The notes under the pieces: generated by a model
The model's input: the letters and a program-made list of their open reading frames with translations, nothing else
Database searches by the model: none
Told to the model about the DNA's origin: nothing
In this document: one piece after another, positions 27,680 to 34,353 of the stretch
How positions within the stretch are numbered: position 1 is the first letter of the stretch
Layout of the letters: each line of letters starts with the position of its first letter
Origin: an uncultured Verrucomicrobia subdivision 3 bacterium
Lineage (GTDB): Bacteria; Verrucomicrobiota; Verrucomicrobiia; Limisphaerales; UBA11358
Length of the DNA: 34,353 nucleotides
Reading direction: 5' to 3'
Assembly: GCA_903944085.1 (NCBI GenBank)
Contig: CAJAQO010000124.1
Span: 1-34,353, forward strand
Translations under genes and position numbers: made by a program

Positions 27680-28099
27680 TTATTCGCCGATGAAATGCAG
27701 CGCGACGCGGCGCGAATGCGAGCGCGTGCGGTGTTCCCACAAATAAATCCCCTGCCACGTTCCCAGCGCAAGCCGGCCGTCGTGGACGGGGATGGAAAGG
27801 TTCACCGCTGTCAGCGCGGTGCGGATGTGCGCGGCCATGTCGTCATCGCCCTCAGCGGTGTGGATGAACAGCGGATCGCCATCGCGCACAAGCCGCGCAA
27901 AAAAGGCGTCGAGGTCGCGGCGCACGTCCGGGTCGGCGTTTTCCTGGATCAGCAGCGAGGCGGACGTGTGGCGCAAATGCAGAGTGAGCAGGCCGGCGCG
28001 GAATTTATTTTCCGAGATCCATTTTTCAATTTCATCCGTGAACTCGCGCAGCCCGCGCCCGCGCGTGGCGATGACCAGTTCTTGAAACGCCTGGCGCAT
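27680..28099 (-). CDS. yjbQ: YjbQ/UPF0047 family protein
   Basis: A small cytoplasmic protein of 139 aa that matches UPF0047 over its full length. The conserved core is LTLHLRHTSASLLIQENADPDVRRDL, given here in two parts as LTLHLRHTSASL and IQENADPDVRRDL. The C-terminal block is LGTWQGIYLWEHRTR. Family members form trimers with a metal site, and some show weak thiamin-phosphate synthase activity, but the true role is unsettled. It lies 5 bp after the stop of the coiled-coil/TPR gene and 37 bp before the propeller gene, so all three are likely co-transcribed. Confidence 0.92.
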   Translation of the reverse strand: MRQAFQELVIATRGRGLREFTDEIEKWISENKFRAGLLTLHLRHTSASLLIQENADPDVRRDLDAFFARLVRDGDPLFIHTAEGDDDMAAHIRTALTAVNLSIPVHDGRLALGTWQGIYLWEHRTRSHSRRVALHFIGE

Positions 28100-28104
28100 C
28101 GGAA

Positions 28105-29889
28105 TTAATCCACCGGCGCGCCCTTGTCGGCGAGGAGTTTTTCCAAATCGGCATTGCGGGGCTGGCCGGCGGCAATCGCCTTTTGATAATGCCAGCGCGC
28201 CAGCATCGGCGAGGGCGGCGTCTGGTTCAGATAAACCACCGCGAGATTGTTGTGCGCCGGCGCATACAGCGGATTGAGCTGGATCGCCCGGCGCAGCGCC
28301 GTTTCCGCCTGCACCCGCAGGCCTTTGTGGCTCAAGGTGACGCCGAGATAGTTTTGAATCTCCGGATTGGTGGGATCAATCTTCACCGCGCGGCTCAAGA
28401 CCTCGAACGCGTCATCATATTTTTCCTCGCGAAATTTCAGGTAGCCGAGCGTGGAGAGGTTGTAGGCGTCGTCGGGACTTTGCGCGAGCGCGGCGTTGAT
28501 GTGTTTCTCGGCTTCCGGCAACTTGTCCTGCTGCAGCTCGATGGTGGCCAGGTTGGCGAGCGCCAGCCCGTTGTTTTGGTCGCGATCCAGAATTTTTTGG
28601 TAATCGGCCTCGGCCTGGTCAAATTCACGCCGGGCAAAATGCTGCTGCGCCGAAACCACCAGTTCGGCGGTGCCACTCGGCAGTTCGCGAATGGAATGTT
28701 TGTTGGGATCGGAATTCGGCTGCGGCGCCGCCTGCCGGAACAGCGCCAGTTCATCCGGCGCGTAGGGCACCGCCTTGGCCTCGTCCACGGCCACGCGGGC
28801 GCGCAATGCCTGCATCTCGTTGTTCAACGCGGCGAGTTGCGCATCGGTGCCTTTGCGGGAATTCTTTTTGCCGGCGGCCGCAAGCTGTTTCGCCAGCTCA
28901 TCGCGCTGCTCGGTCAGATCGCGAATCCGGCCCTCAAAATTCGCAGCGCGCAGCTCCGCAACCTCCGCGGCCAACTGCTTGACCCGGTTTTCGAGCGCGC
29001 CCTTTTCCAGCGAGTCCGTCGCAACCTCCGTTTGCAGCGAGGCAATCTGCGTCCGCGCCGCCTTCAGCTTGGCGGTCAGCTCTGCCGCCGCCGCCGCGTC
29101 GTTCCCTGCCGACTGCAACGCCGCCAACTGGGCTTTCAGCCGTCCGTTTTCACTCTGCAACAAATCCAGCGCCGTCGCGTCCTGCCCGCCGGCCCGCCGC
29201 AGATTGCGCTGCAAGGCGGCGTTTTCCGCGACGAGCTTTTCCGCGCGGGAATGTTCATCCGCATATTTTTTGAAAGCCTCGGCCAATTGCCGGTGCAGGC
29301 CGGAAATGCCATTCGTGTCCAAGCCGGAATTCTTTCCCGAGGCAGCCGGCTGGGCGGCTTTCAATAAATCATTTTCTTTCATCAGCGACCGGATTTGCTC
29401 CTGTGCGCGGGCCAGTTCGCCGGCGTCAACTGCCGCCGGCTGCACCGACAGCGCCTCTTTCAGCTTCGCCTGCAAAGTTTGGTTTTCCGACTGCACGGCG
29501 GCGAGTTCCGCCCGCAAATTCTCCTCCGGCGACGGCGACTTGACAGCCTCCGCCACGACCGCGCCATTGGTCGTGGTCGCCGGCGACACGGGCGCGTTCA
29601 CGGCGGCGAGTTGCGCCTTCAGCCCGGCAATTTTTTTGGCCAGATCGTCCAGCCGGTAATTGATGATGCCCGGATTCCAGGCCGGATAATGTTGCTGAAA
29701 ACGTTGCAACTGCGCCTGCGCCTCCGTGAGACTGGTCAGCGCCTGCGACGGCTCGCCGGTGGTGGCCAGATTCTCGGCCTGCTGCACGACGCCGTAAATG
29801 GCGATGTATTTTTCATCCGCCTCCTGTTGCGCCTGCGCAGCGGTAAGCAGCGAAATCAACATCCAGATTGCCACCAAAAATGATTTCAT
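28105..29889 (-). CDS. Exported coiled-coil and TPR protein
   Basis: A protein of 594 aa. The N-terminal signal peptide (FLVAIWMLISLLTAAQAQ) is followed by a long alanine/glutamine-rich coiled-coil region (about 100-370, with heptads such as ENRVKQLAAEVAELRAA). The C-terminal part (about 400-590) has four to five TPR units: AQQHFARREFDQAEADYQKIL, then ALANLATIELQQDKLPEAEK, YNLSTLGYLKFREEKYDDAF and IQNYLGVTLSHKGLRVQAE. The first of these is written here only to 18 residues of the consensus. It is probably a periplasmic scaffold. It heads the group with YjbQ and the propeller protein. The upstream spacer (29890-30236) holds a hexanucleotide inverted repeat and no clear promoter. Confidence 0.82.
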   Translation of the reverse strand: MKSFLVAIWMLISLLTAAQAQQEADEKYIAIYGVVQQAENLATTGEPSQALTSLTEAQAQLQRFQQHYPAWNPGIINYRLDDLAKKIAGLKAQLAAVNAPVSPATTTNGAVVAEAVKSPSPEENLRAELAAVQSENQTLQAKLKEALSVQPAAVDAGELARAQEQIRSLMKENDLLKAAQPAASGKNSGLDTNGISGLHRQLAEAFKKYADEHSRAEKLVAENAALQRNLRRAGGQDATALDLLQSENGRLKAQLAALQSAGNDAAAAAELTAKLKAARTQIASLQTEVATDSLEKGALENRVKQLAAEVAELRAANFEGRIRDLTEQRDELAKQLAAAGKKNSRKGTDAQLAALNNEMQALRARVAVDEAKAVPYAPDELALFRQAAPQPNSDPNKHSIRELPSGTAELVVSAQQHFARREFDQAEADYQKILDRDQNNGLALANLATIELQQDKLPEAEKHINAALAQSPDDAYNLSTLGYLKFREEKYDDAFEVLSRAVKIDPTNPEIQNYLGVTLSHKGLRVQAETALRRAIQLNPLYAPAHNNLAVVYLNQTPPSPMLARWHYQKAIAAGQPRNADLEKLLADKGAPVD

Positions 29890-29946
29890 GCGCAGAGGAT
29901 GCCAGAGGATTTTATTTTGGCAACTGCCGCCAAGCGCCGGTGCTTT

Positions 29947-30021
29947 CCTAATCTTAATCTTGTTCTTAATCGTAATCGTGGTTTAAAGCGAATTAAGATT
30001 ACGATGACGATTAGGATTAGG
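29947..30021. repeat. Hexanucleotide arrays in inverted orientation
   Basis: The left arm is five 6-mers of the type CNTAAT (CCTAAT, CTTAAT, CTTGTT, CTTAAT, CGTAAT; 29947-29976). The right arm (29992-30021) is five 6-mers of the complementary type (ATTAAG, ATTACG, ATGACG, ATTAGG, ATTAGG). The arms can pair imperfectly around a short centre. The element occupies the spacer between the divergent TPR and methyltransferase genes. The rest of this 347-bp spacer (30022-30236) shows no feature I can name. Confidence 0.75.
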
Positions 30022-30236
30022 ACACTGCCCAAGCGCCGACCCTGCGATCAGCCGCGATCAACTCGTTTGCTTGTGTTTCGCTGCCGGTTCTGCTTAAACT
30101 AAATTTATTGCCCGTTGCGGCTTGTGCCAGCAGATTTGCGAAAAATTCAAGCATCAATCCACGGCTGATCCATGCGCAACCCAATCCAACCAATCCTGGC
30201 CGGCCAACGCGGGCCGCGCAAATTCCGCCAGTGCCG

Positions 30237-31142
30237 ATGATTCACCTCCAAAAAATTTCCTCGCTCGAACGGCCGGAACTGGCGCCCTATCGCTCGCTCA
30301 AGCGTTCCGCCGAACACGCCAAGCTGGGCATTTTCATCGTCGAAGGCGACAAAGTTTTGCACCGCCTGCTGGACAGCGAGTTCACCGTCGTCTCCGTGTT
30401 GCTGCTGGAAGCGCGACTGGCCGAGTTCGAGCCCAAGCTGCGGGCGCGACCGGAAAAAGACATCGCCGTTTTCGTCTGCGAACGGCCGGTGATGGACGAA
30501 CTCGTGGGCTTTGAAATTTACCAAGGCGTGCTGGCCATCGGCAAAATTCCGGAACTGCGGTCGCTGGAAAAAATTCTCGCCGGCAGCCCGCGTCCGTATT
30601 TTTTTGCGGCCATGGACGGTTTGTCCAACGCGGAAAACATCGGCGTGCTGGTGCGCAACTGCGTGGCGTTCGGCGTGTCGGCACTCATCGCGGGCGAAAC
30701 CTGCAGCAGCCCGTTCCTGCGCCGCTCCGTCCGCAATTCGATGGGCGCGATCTTCAAGCTGCCCGTGCTGGAACTCAACCAGCGGCGAGCTGAATTCCAC
30801 GAAGCCCAAATAAAAAAACAATCAGGGCCTCTTGAAACTCGGCCAGCCGAAACTCTGGCGCAAACCTTGCGCGAGTTGAGCGCGCGCGGCATCCGGTGCT
30901 TCGCCGCGCATCCGCACACGGATAAAAAAGTTTTGTCGCAGGCGGATTTTACCGGCGACTGCTGCATCGTCTTCGGCAGCGAAGGCCAGGGAATTTCCCC
31001 GGCCGTTTTGGCCGCGTGCGATGAAGCGGTGGCGATTCCGATGGCGAATGAGGTGGATTCGCTCAATGTCAGCGCGGCGGCGGCGGTGTTTCTTTATGAG
31101 GTGAACCGGCAGCGGACTGGCGGCGGCCCAAACGCGGCGTGA
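30237..31142 (+). CDS. TrmH/SpoU family RNA 2'-O-methyltransferase
   Basis: An S-adenosylmethionine-dependent methylase of rRNA or tRNA ribose, 301 aa from ATG at 30237. The N-terminal substrate-binding part includes FIVEGDKVLHRLL. The SPOUT domain has its three motifs: DGLSNAENIGVLVRNCVAFG (motif 1, given to 20 residues), IVFGSEGQGIS (motif 2) and IPMANEVDSLNVSAAAAV (motif 3), which form the trefoil knot. The target site cannot be told from sequence. The frame is open 43 codons further upstream, but that part is low-complexity and proline-rich, so the internal ATG is chosen. It is 30 bp upstream of the sigma factor gene and may begin the right-end operon. Confidence 0.92.
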   Translation: MIHLQKISSLERPELAPYRSLKRSAEHAKLGIFIVEGDKVLHRLLDSEFTVVSVLLLEARLAEFEPKLRARPEKDIAVFVCERPVMDELVGFEIYQGVLAIGKIPELRSLEKILAGSPRPYFFAAMDGLSNAENIGVLVRNCVAFGVSALIAGETCSSPFLRRSVRNSMGAIFKLPVLELNQRRAEFHEAQIKKQSGPLETRPAETLAQTLRELSARGIRCFAAHPHTDKKVLSQADFTGDCCIVFGSEGQGISPAVLAACDEAVAIPMANEVDSLNVSAAAAVFLYEVNRQRTGGGPNAA

Positions 31143-31172
31143 CATTTCGGCAGCAACCCGGTCTAATCGCCA

Positions 31173-31745
31173 GTGAACATCCTCATGAACCAACCGGTTG
31201 CCGGGCAAAAGATTGCAGCGGACGTCGCGTCCCACTGGACGGCGGCGGAGTTTGCCGCGCTTTACGACGAGCACAACCGCGCGATTTATTATCTCGCGCT
31301 GCGTTTTCTCGGCGATCCGCAAAAGGCCGAGGACGCCACGCATGATGTTTTTTTGAAAGCTTTCCGCCGACTGGATCAATTTCGCGGCGAAGCATCGATC
31401 CGCACCTGGCTTTACCGGATTGCCATCAACCATTGCCAGAACCTCTGCCAGTCCTGGCACAACCGGAATATCCACGCCAATTCCGAGGATGCCGTCTGGG
31501 AAACTTCCCCGGCCAAGACCGATTCGCCGTTGCGCGTGCTGGAAACCAAGGAGCTCGGCCAGCGCATCCAGCAGACGCTCGACGCCCTGTCCGACGAATA
31601 CCGGCTGCTGCTGCTGCTCGTCGCGGACGAGGAGTTGAGCTACGAGGAAATCGCCGCGCTCGTCGACCAGTCCGCCGACGCCGTGCGCGGGAAATTACAC
31701 CGTGCCCGCAAAGCTTTTGCCGCGCATTTTGAGAAAACCGCTTGA
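31173..31745 (+). CDS. ECF-type RNA polymerase sigma factor
   Basis: A sigma-70 family factor of 190 aa with only regions 2 and 4. Region 2 reads LYDEHNRAIYYLALRFLGD, then AEDATHDVFLKAFRRLDQF and IRTWLYRIAINHCQN, the core-binding and -10 recognition helices. Region 4 reads LDALSDEYRLLLLLVADEEL then SYEEIAALVDQSADAVRGKL, a helix-turn-helix for the -35. The GTG at 31173 is the longest start; ATG at 31185 is equally possible, and neither has a strong Shine-Dalgarno. No classical membrane anti-sigma gene follows. Instead there is a 73-aa soluble protein 12 bp downstream and a rhomboid-like membrane protein, either of which could take that role. Confidence 0.93.
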   Translation: MNILMNQPVAGQKIAADVASHWTAAEFAALYDEHNRAIYYLALRFLGDPQKAEDATHDVFLKAFRRLDQFRGEASIRTWLYRIAINHCQNLCQSWHNRNIHANSEDAVWETSPAKTDSPLRVLETKELGQRIQQTLDALSDEYRLLLLLVADEELSYEEIAALVDQSADAVRGKLHRARKAFAAHFEKTA

Positions 31746-31757
31746 GGAGATCGCCCC

Positions 31758-31979
31758 ATGAAACAGCATTCCAAACTTTCGCAGAAACAAGAGCACGTTG
31801 CCGAACAAACGGCGCACGCGCACGCGGCCAGGGAATTCTCCAACTCCGACGAACTGCTGCGGTTCGACGCCGCGCATACGAGCGTGCCGCCGGAAATCGC
31901 CGAACGCCTGAAAAAATCCGCCGCGCAGCTGCCGCCGCCACCGGCGCGCTCATGGTGGAAAAACTTGTTTGGCGGCTGA
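31758..31979 (+). CDS. Small protein downstream of the sigma factor (73 aa)
   Basis: A hydrophilic protein, His/Gln/Ala-rich at the N-terminus (SQKQEHVAEQTAHAHAARE), with a conserved-looking middle (SVPPEIAERLKKSAAQLPPP) and a C-terminal WWKNLFGG. A strong GAGGAG lies 7 nt before the ATG, overlapping the sigma factor stop region, so translation is well supported. It has no membrane segment and no domain I know. Its position suggests a modulator of the sigma factor, but this is inference only. Confidence 0.75.
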   Translation: MKQHSKLSQKQEHVAEQTAHAHAAREFSNSDELLRFDAAHTSVPPEIAERLKKSAAQLPPPPARSWWKNLFGG

Positions 31980-31982
31980 AGC

Positions 31983-32639
31983 ATGAAGATTTTTTGGCAA
32001 CGTTTTCTCGCGGCGCTCACGCCCGGCGTGCGTTTTTCGCTGGCATTATTGACGGCCATTTATTTGCTGGCAGTGATCGGAACAATGACTCACGCCTTTG
32101 ATCTTTACGGCTGGCTGCCGTTGAGCGGGCCAAAATTGTGGAGCGGCCAAATCTGGCGGCTGGTGACTTATGCTCTGTTGCCGGCTGGAATCCTGGATTT
32201 TCTGATGAACGGAATCGCGCTGGTGATGCTCGGCGGCCTGCTCGAACGCCACTGGTCGCGCGGCCAATTCTGGTTTTATTGCCTCGTGGCGGCAGTGGGT
32301 GCCGGCCTCGCCAAAGTGTTGTTGCAATTTTCCAGTCCAATGCCGCTCGTGGGCGCCGCGCCAATGATGTTCGGCCTGCTCATCGGCTGGGGTTTTCTGT
32401 GCGGACGCGAAAATATTACGATCCTGCCATTTGGCGAAATGACCGTATGGAAACTGGTTTTGGTCGCGAGCGCCGTCAGTTTTTTGATCATGTTTTTTAC
32501 CGCCGGGCTGGTGACGGCGATCATCATGTCGGCGGGCGGTTTGGCCGGCTGGCTGTATCTCTGGCTCAAACACAAATGGCTGATGAGCCGCGCCAGCCGT
32601 GTCGCGCACTCGGAGCGGATAAGCCGGCTTGAATTATGA
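31983..32639 (+). CDS. Rhomboid-like membrane protein lacking catalytic residues
   Basis: A polytopic protein of 218 aa with about six membrane helices. The rhomboid pattern is visible in GQIWRLVTYALLPAGILDF, where active enzymes usually have H-x-x-x-x-H, followed by MNGIALVMLGGLLER. The nucleophile motif GxSG is replaced by GAAP (124-127), so serine is absent. The histidine of the last core helix (HxxG) is replaced by Ser183 in SAGGLAGWLY. It is therefore probably a pseudoprotease of the rhomboid superfamily that binds or escorts membrane proteins. It starts 3 bp after the 73-aa gene and overlaps the next start by 4 bp (ATGA), so it is translationally coupled in the operon. Confidence 0.82.
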   Translation: MKIFWQRFLAALTPGVRFSLALLTAIYLLAVIGTMTHAFDLYGWLPLSGPKLWSGQIWRLVTYALLPAGILDFLMNGIALVMLGGLLERHWSRGQFWFYCLVAAVGAGLAKVLLQFSSPMPLVGAAPMMFGLLIGWGFLCGRENITILPFGEMTVWKLVLVASAVSFLIMFFTAGLVTAIIMSAGGLAGWLYLWLKHKWLMSRASRVAHSERISRLEL

Positions 32640-33505
32640 TTTGTGCGCCGCCAGAAAAAATCTTCCGCGCGACGCGAAATCGTCCGGCGCTGGCGCGCGA
32701 ACGCGCCCGACTTGCGCGTGCCGCGCTCGCGGATTGCCGGCTGTGCGCGCACGACTGCGGCGTGAACCGGCTCGCGGGCGAAACCGGCTTGTGCCACGCC
32801 GGCGCGGAGGCGCGTTTTTTTTCCGCGCAGGTGGAAGTCTCCGATGAGTTGGAATTGATGCCGACCTTTTCCGTCGCGTTGAGTGGTTGCGATCTGCGGT
32901 GTGATTTTTGCATCACCGGCAAGGAAAGCTGGAATGCACGCGCCGGCCTCGGCTTCGATTCCTTCCAAATGGCTGAGCGCGCAAAGCTGGCATTGCAGAA
33001 CGGTGCGCGCACAATCATGGTGCTCGGCGGTGAACCGACAATTCATCTGCCGAGCGCGCTGGAATTCGTTTCGTTGTTGCCGGCCTCGGCGAAATTGATT
33101 TGGAAAACCAACGCGCACGGCAGGACGCAGGCGCGGGAACTGCTCGACGGCATGTTTGACGTGTGGCTGGCGGATTTCAAATTTGGCAACGACGCCTGCG
33201 CGCAACGGTTGGCGAAAGTTTCCGATTACGTCCGAGTGGTTCAAGAAAATTTGCTTTGGGCGGACACGCACAGCGAATTGATTGTCCGCCATCTGCTCAT
33301 GCCCGGCCATGTCGAGTGCTGCTGGCGTCCGGTGGCGGCATGGCTCGCGGCCAATCTGCCCGGCGTGAAAGTGAACTTGCGCGCGGGATTTTGGCCGGCA
33401 TGGCACGCGCGCCGGCACGGTGAATTTAAAAATTCCTTGTCCGTGTCGGAAAACCAGTTTGCCTTTGGACTGGCAACTGAATTGGGATTAAATTTAATAC
33501 CATGA
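32636..33505 (+). CDS. Radical SAM protein, PflX-like (COG1313)
   Basis: An iron-sulfur enzyme of 289 aa. The radical SAM cluster motif CxxxCxxC is CDLRCDFC (Cys85, 89, 92), preceded by FSVALSG. GGEPTIHLP is the SAM-binding GGE motif. The N-terminus has a second cysteine group (Cys34, 37, 41, 53 in CRLCAHDCG and GETGLCHAG), typical of PflX-type relatives of pyruvate-formate-lyase activating enzyme. Those proteins are of unknown function, though linked to radical activation or peptide modification. The start overlaps the rhomboid stop (ATGA at 32636-32639), and the stop overlaps the next start (ATGA at 33502-33505). Confidence 0.9.
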   Translation: MICAPPEKIFRATRNRPALARERARLARAALADCRLCAHDCGVNRLAGETGLCHAGAEARFFSAQVEVSDELELMPTFSVALSGCDLRCDFCITGKESWNARAGLGFDSFQMAERAKLALQNGARTIMVLGGEPTIHLPSALEFVSLLPASAKLIWKTNAHGRTQARELLDGMFDVWLADFKFGNDACAQRLAKVSDYVRVVQENLLWADTHSELIVRHLLMPGHVECCWRPVAAWLAANLPGVKVNLRAGFWPAWHARRHGEFKNSLSVSENQFAFGLATELGLNLIP

Positions 33506-33708
33506 ACCGCCAGACCAACCGCCGGCGCGCAACATCCTCCGCCGAAAAAGCAGTCTGCGAAATATTGATTTTGCCCGACGGTAAAATTTTCGCGCACAAC
33601 ATTACGCCGACGATGGCGGCGGTGTTGGCGGAATTAAATCCGGCGGATGAAGCCATGAGCCGGCGTGCCACGCGGAAAAAAACCTTTAAAAATGAACTTC
33701 CAAACTGA
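33502..33708 (+). CDS. Small protein of unknown function (68 aa)
   Basis: A basic N-terminus (MNRQTNRRRATSS) precedes a compact core, AVCEILILPDGKIFAHNITP then TMAAVLAELNPADEAMSRR, and a basic C-terminus. No signal peptide or membrane helix is seen. It begins within the radical SAM stop codon (ATGA) and ends 17 bp inside the next gene, so it is tightly coupled to both. The ILPDGKI...TP..AAVLAEL pattern looks like a small structured protein rather than a natural-product precursor, but a substrate of the radical SAM enzyme cannot be excluded. I do not recognise the family. Confidence 0.65.
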   Translation: MNRQTNRRRATSSAEKAVCEILILPDGKIFAHNITPTMAAVLAELNPADEAMSRRATRKKTFKNELPN

Positions 33709-34353
33709 ACTCGAAACGCTGATCCGGGCGCGCTACCCGATCCTTTACGTCATTTCCAGCGAGGAAATGCGCGTGCAAAACGTGATCGTGGAGATCGCCA
33801 AGAAACGGCAGAAGAAAGTTTTCGAGTGGAGCTACAGCACCGGCATCGTGCCCGCCGGCACGTCCATCCAGTCGCACAAAAACCGTAGCGCGGCCACCAA
33901 AGATCCGCTGATGGCGCTGGACCAGGTCATCGAGCAGGTCGAGCCGGCGATTTATATTTTCAAGGATTTTCATCCGTTCCTGACAAAAAACAATTTCGCC
34001 ATCGTCCGCAAGCTCAAGGAAATCGCGCTGCACCTGAAAAACAGTTTCAAAACCATCATCCTGATCTCGCCGATGATGGAAATTCCGCCGGAGCTGGAAA
34101 AGGAAATCACCGTGCTGAATTATCCGCTGCCGTCGCGCGAGGACTTGGCCGAGCTGCTCGAAAAAATCATCGCGGATGTTGCGCAGTTCAAGCAGGTGAA
34201 AATTGATCTCGACGATGCCGGGCGCGAACGACTGCTGTCGGCGGCGTTGGGTCTGACGCTGGGCGAAGCGGAAAATGTTTTTGCCAAAATCATCGTCAAG
34301 GACGAGCGGTTGAGCGGCGATGATGTGAACGAAGTTTTTGCCGAGAAGCAGCA
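33692..34353 (+). CDS. AAA family ATPase, Ycf46-like (partial, 3' end outside window)
   Basis: The first 220 codons of a protein whose N-terminus matches the Ycf46/COG0464 type of AAA ATPase: ELETLIRARYPILYVISSEE, then VFEWSYSTGI and an AIYIFKDFHPFL strand like the degenerate first ATPase lobe. EITVLNYPLPSREDLAELLE is the usual connector to the helical part. The Walker motifs of the active AAA domain would lie beyond the window. ATG at 33692 overlaps the 68-aa gene by 17 bp, with no Shine-Dalgarno immediately upstream. Function in bacteria is poorly known; homologues in cyanobacteria and chloroplasts have been linked to stress or photosynthesis regulation. Confidence 0.85.
   Translation, partial: MNFQTELETLIRARYPILYVISSEEMRVQNVIVEIAKKRQKKVFEWSYSTGIVPAGTSIQSHKNRSAATKDPLMALDQVIEQVEPAIYIFKDFHPFLTKNNFAIVRKLKEIALHLKNSFKTIILISPMMEIPPELEKEITVLNYPLPSREDLAELLEKIIADVAQFKQVKIDLDDAGRERLLSAALGLTLGEAENVFAKIIVKDERLSGDDVNEVFAEKQ

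Noticed and set aside
26140-27693. Long plus-strand open frame (517 codons) opposite the FG-GAP gene
   Set aside because: Antisense shadow created by the repeated D-x-D-G codons; it has no recognisable domain and covers a clear secreted propeller gene.
27643-27771. Upstream extension of the FG-GAP protein
   Set aside because: It overlaps the yjbQ coding region and lacks signal-peptide character, whereas ATG at 27642 begins a clear signal peptide.
30108-30236. N-terminal extension of the TrmH-family methyltransferase
   Set aside because: The 43 extra codons are low-complexity and proline-rich, and the family N-terminus begins right after the internal ATG at 30237.

Overview
The window looks like chromosomal DNA of a Verrucomicrobia-type bacterium, perhaps of the Pedosphaera/Limisphaera kind. 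This is an inference from gene content and style: moderately high GC, PEP-CTERM sorting tails, an exopolysaccharide export cluster with a NusG-like factor, many short palindromic and heptanucleotide repeats (some inside coding sequence), and a dnaA that is not followed by dnaN. No phage or insertion-sequence genes, tRNA, rRNA or CRISPR array were seen.

Layout. 1-2700: 5' part of ileS on the minus strand, cut by the window edge. 2701-3518: an 818-bp non-coding region with a probable small RNA or attenuator leader reading toward ileS, and a dnaA-side region with DnaA-box-like sites. 3519-10620: plus-strand housekeeping block of dnaA, an ABC-2 type ATPase without permeases, nadB and ftsK. 10651-20625: long minus-strand block. 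In transcription order it holds an outer-membrane beta-barrel protein, a Wza-like export protein, a Wzc-like tyrosine autokinase, a NusG/RfaH-like factor, a PEP-CTERM protein, a PEP-CTERM tail relic, a membrane-anchored TPR protein, a 21-bp repeat array that may encode a heptapeptide-repeat protein, a UDP-glucuronate-epimerase-like enzyme and an unknown protein. 20789-25299: an ATP-cone/uridine-kinase fusion (+), a patatin-like lipase (-), a small lipoprotein (+) and a second PEP-CTERM protein (+). 25327-29889: minus-strand group of a coiled-coil/TPR protein, YjbQ and a large FG-GAP/VCBS propeller protein. 30237-34353: tightly packed plus-strand group of a TrmH-family methyltransferase, an ECF sigma factor, a 73-aa protein, a rhomboid-like protein lacking its catalytic residues, a PflX-type radical SAM protein, a 68-aa protein and the start of a Ycf46-like AAA ATPase, several with overlapping start and stop codons.

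How the genes fit together. The 11-21 kb block is best read as an exopolysaccharide assembly and export locus coupled to PEP-CTERM surface proteins. Glycosyltransferases and an exosortase are absent and presumably lie elsewhere. The right-end group has the organisation of a single operon but its joint function is not known to me.

Most unusual items: the heptapeptide-repeat reading frame at 12309-12596, whose leucine codons vary synonymously between repeat units; the ileS leader RNA; repeat insertions carried in frame inside ileS and nadB; the pseudo-rhomboid/radical-SAM/AAA operon; and the ATP-cone kinase fusion.
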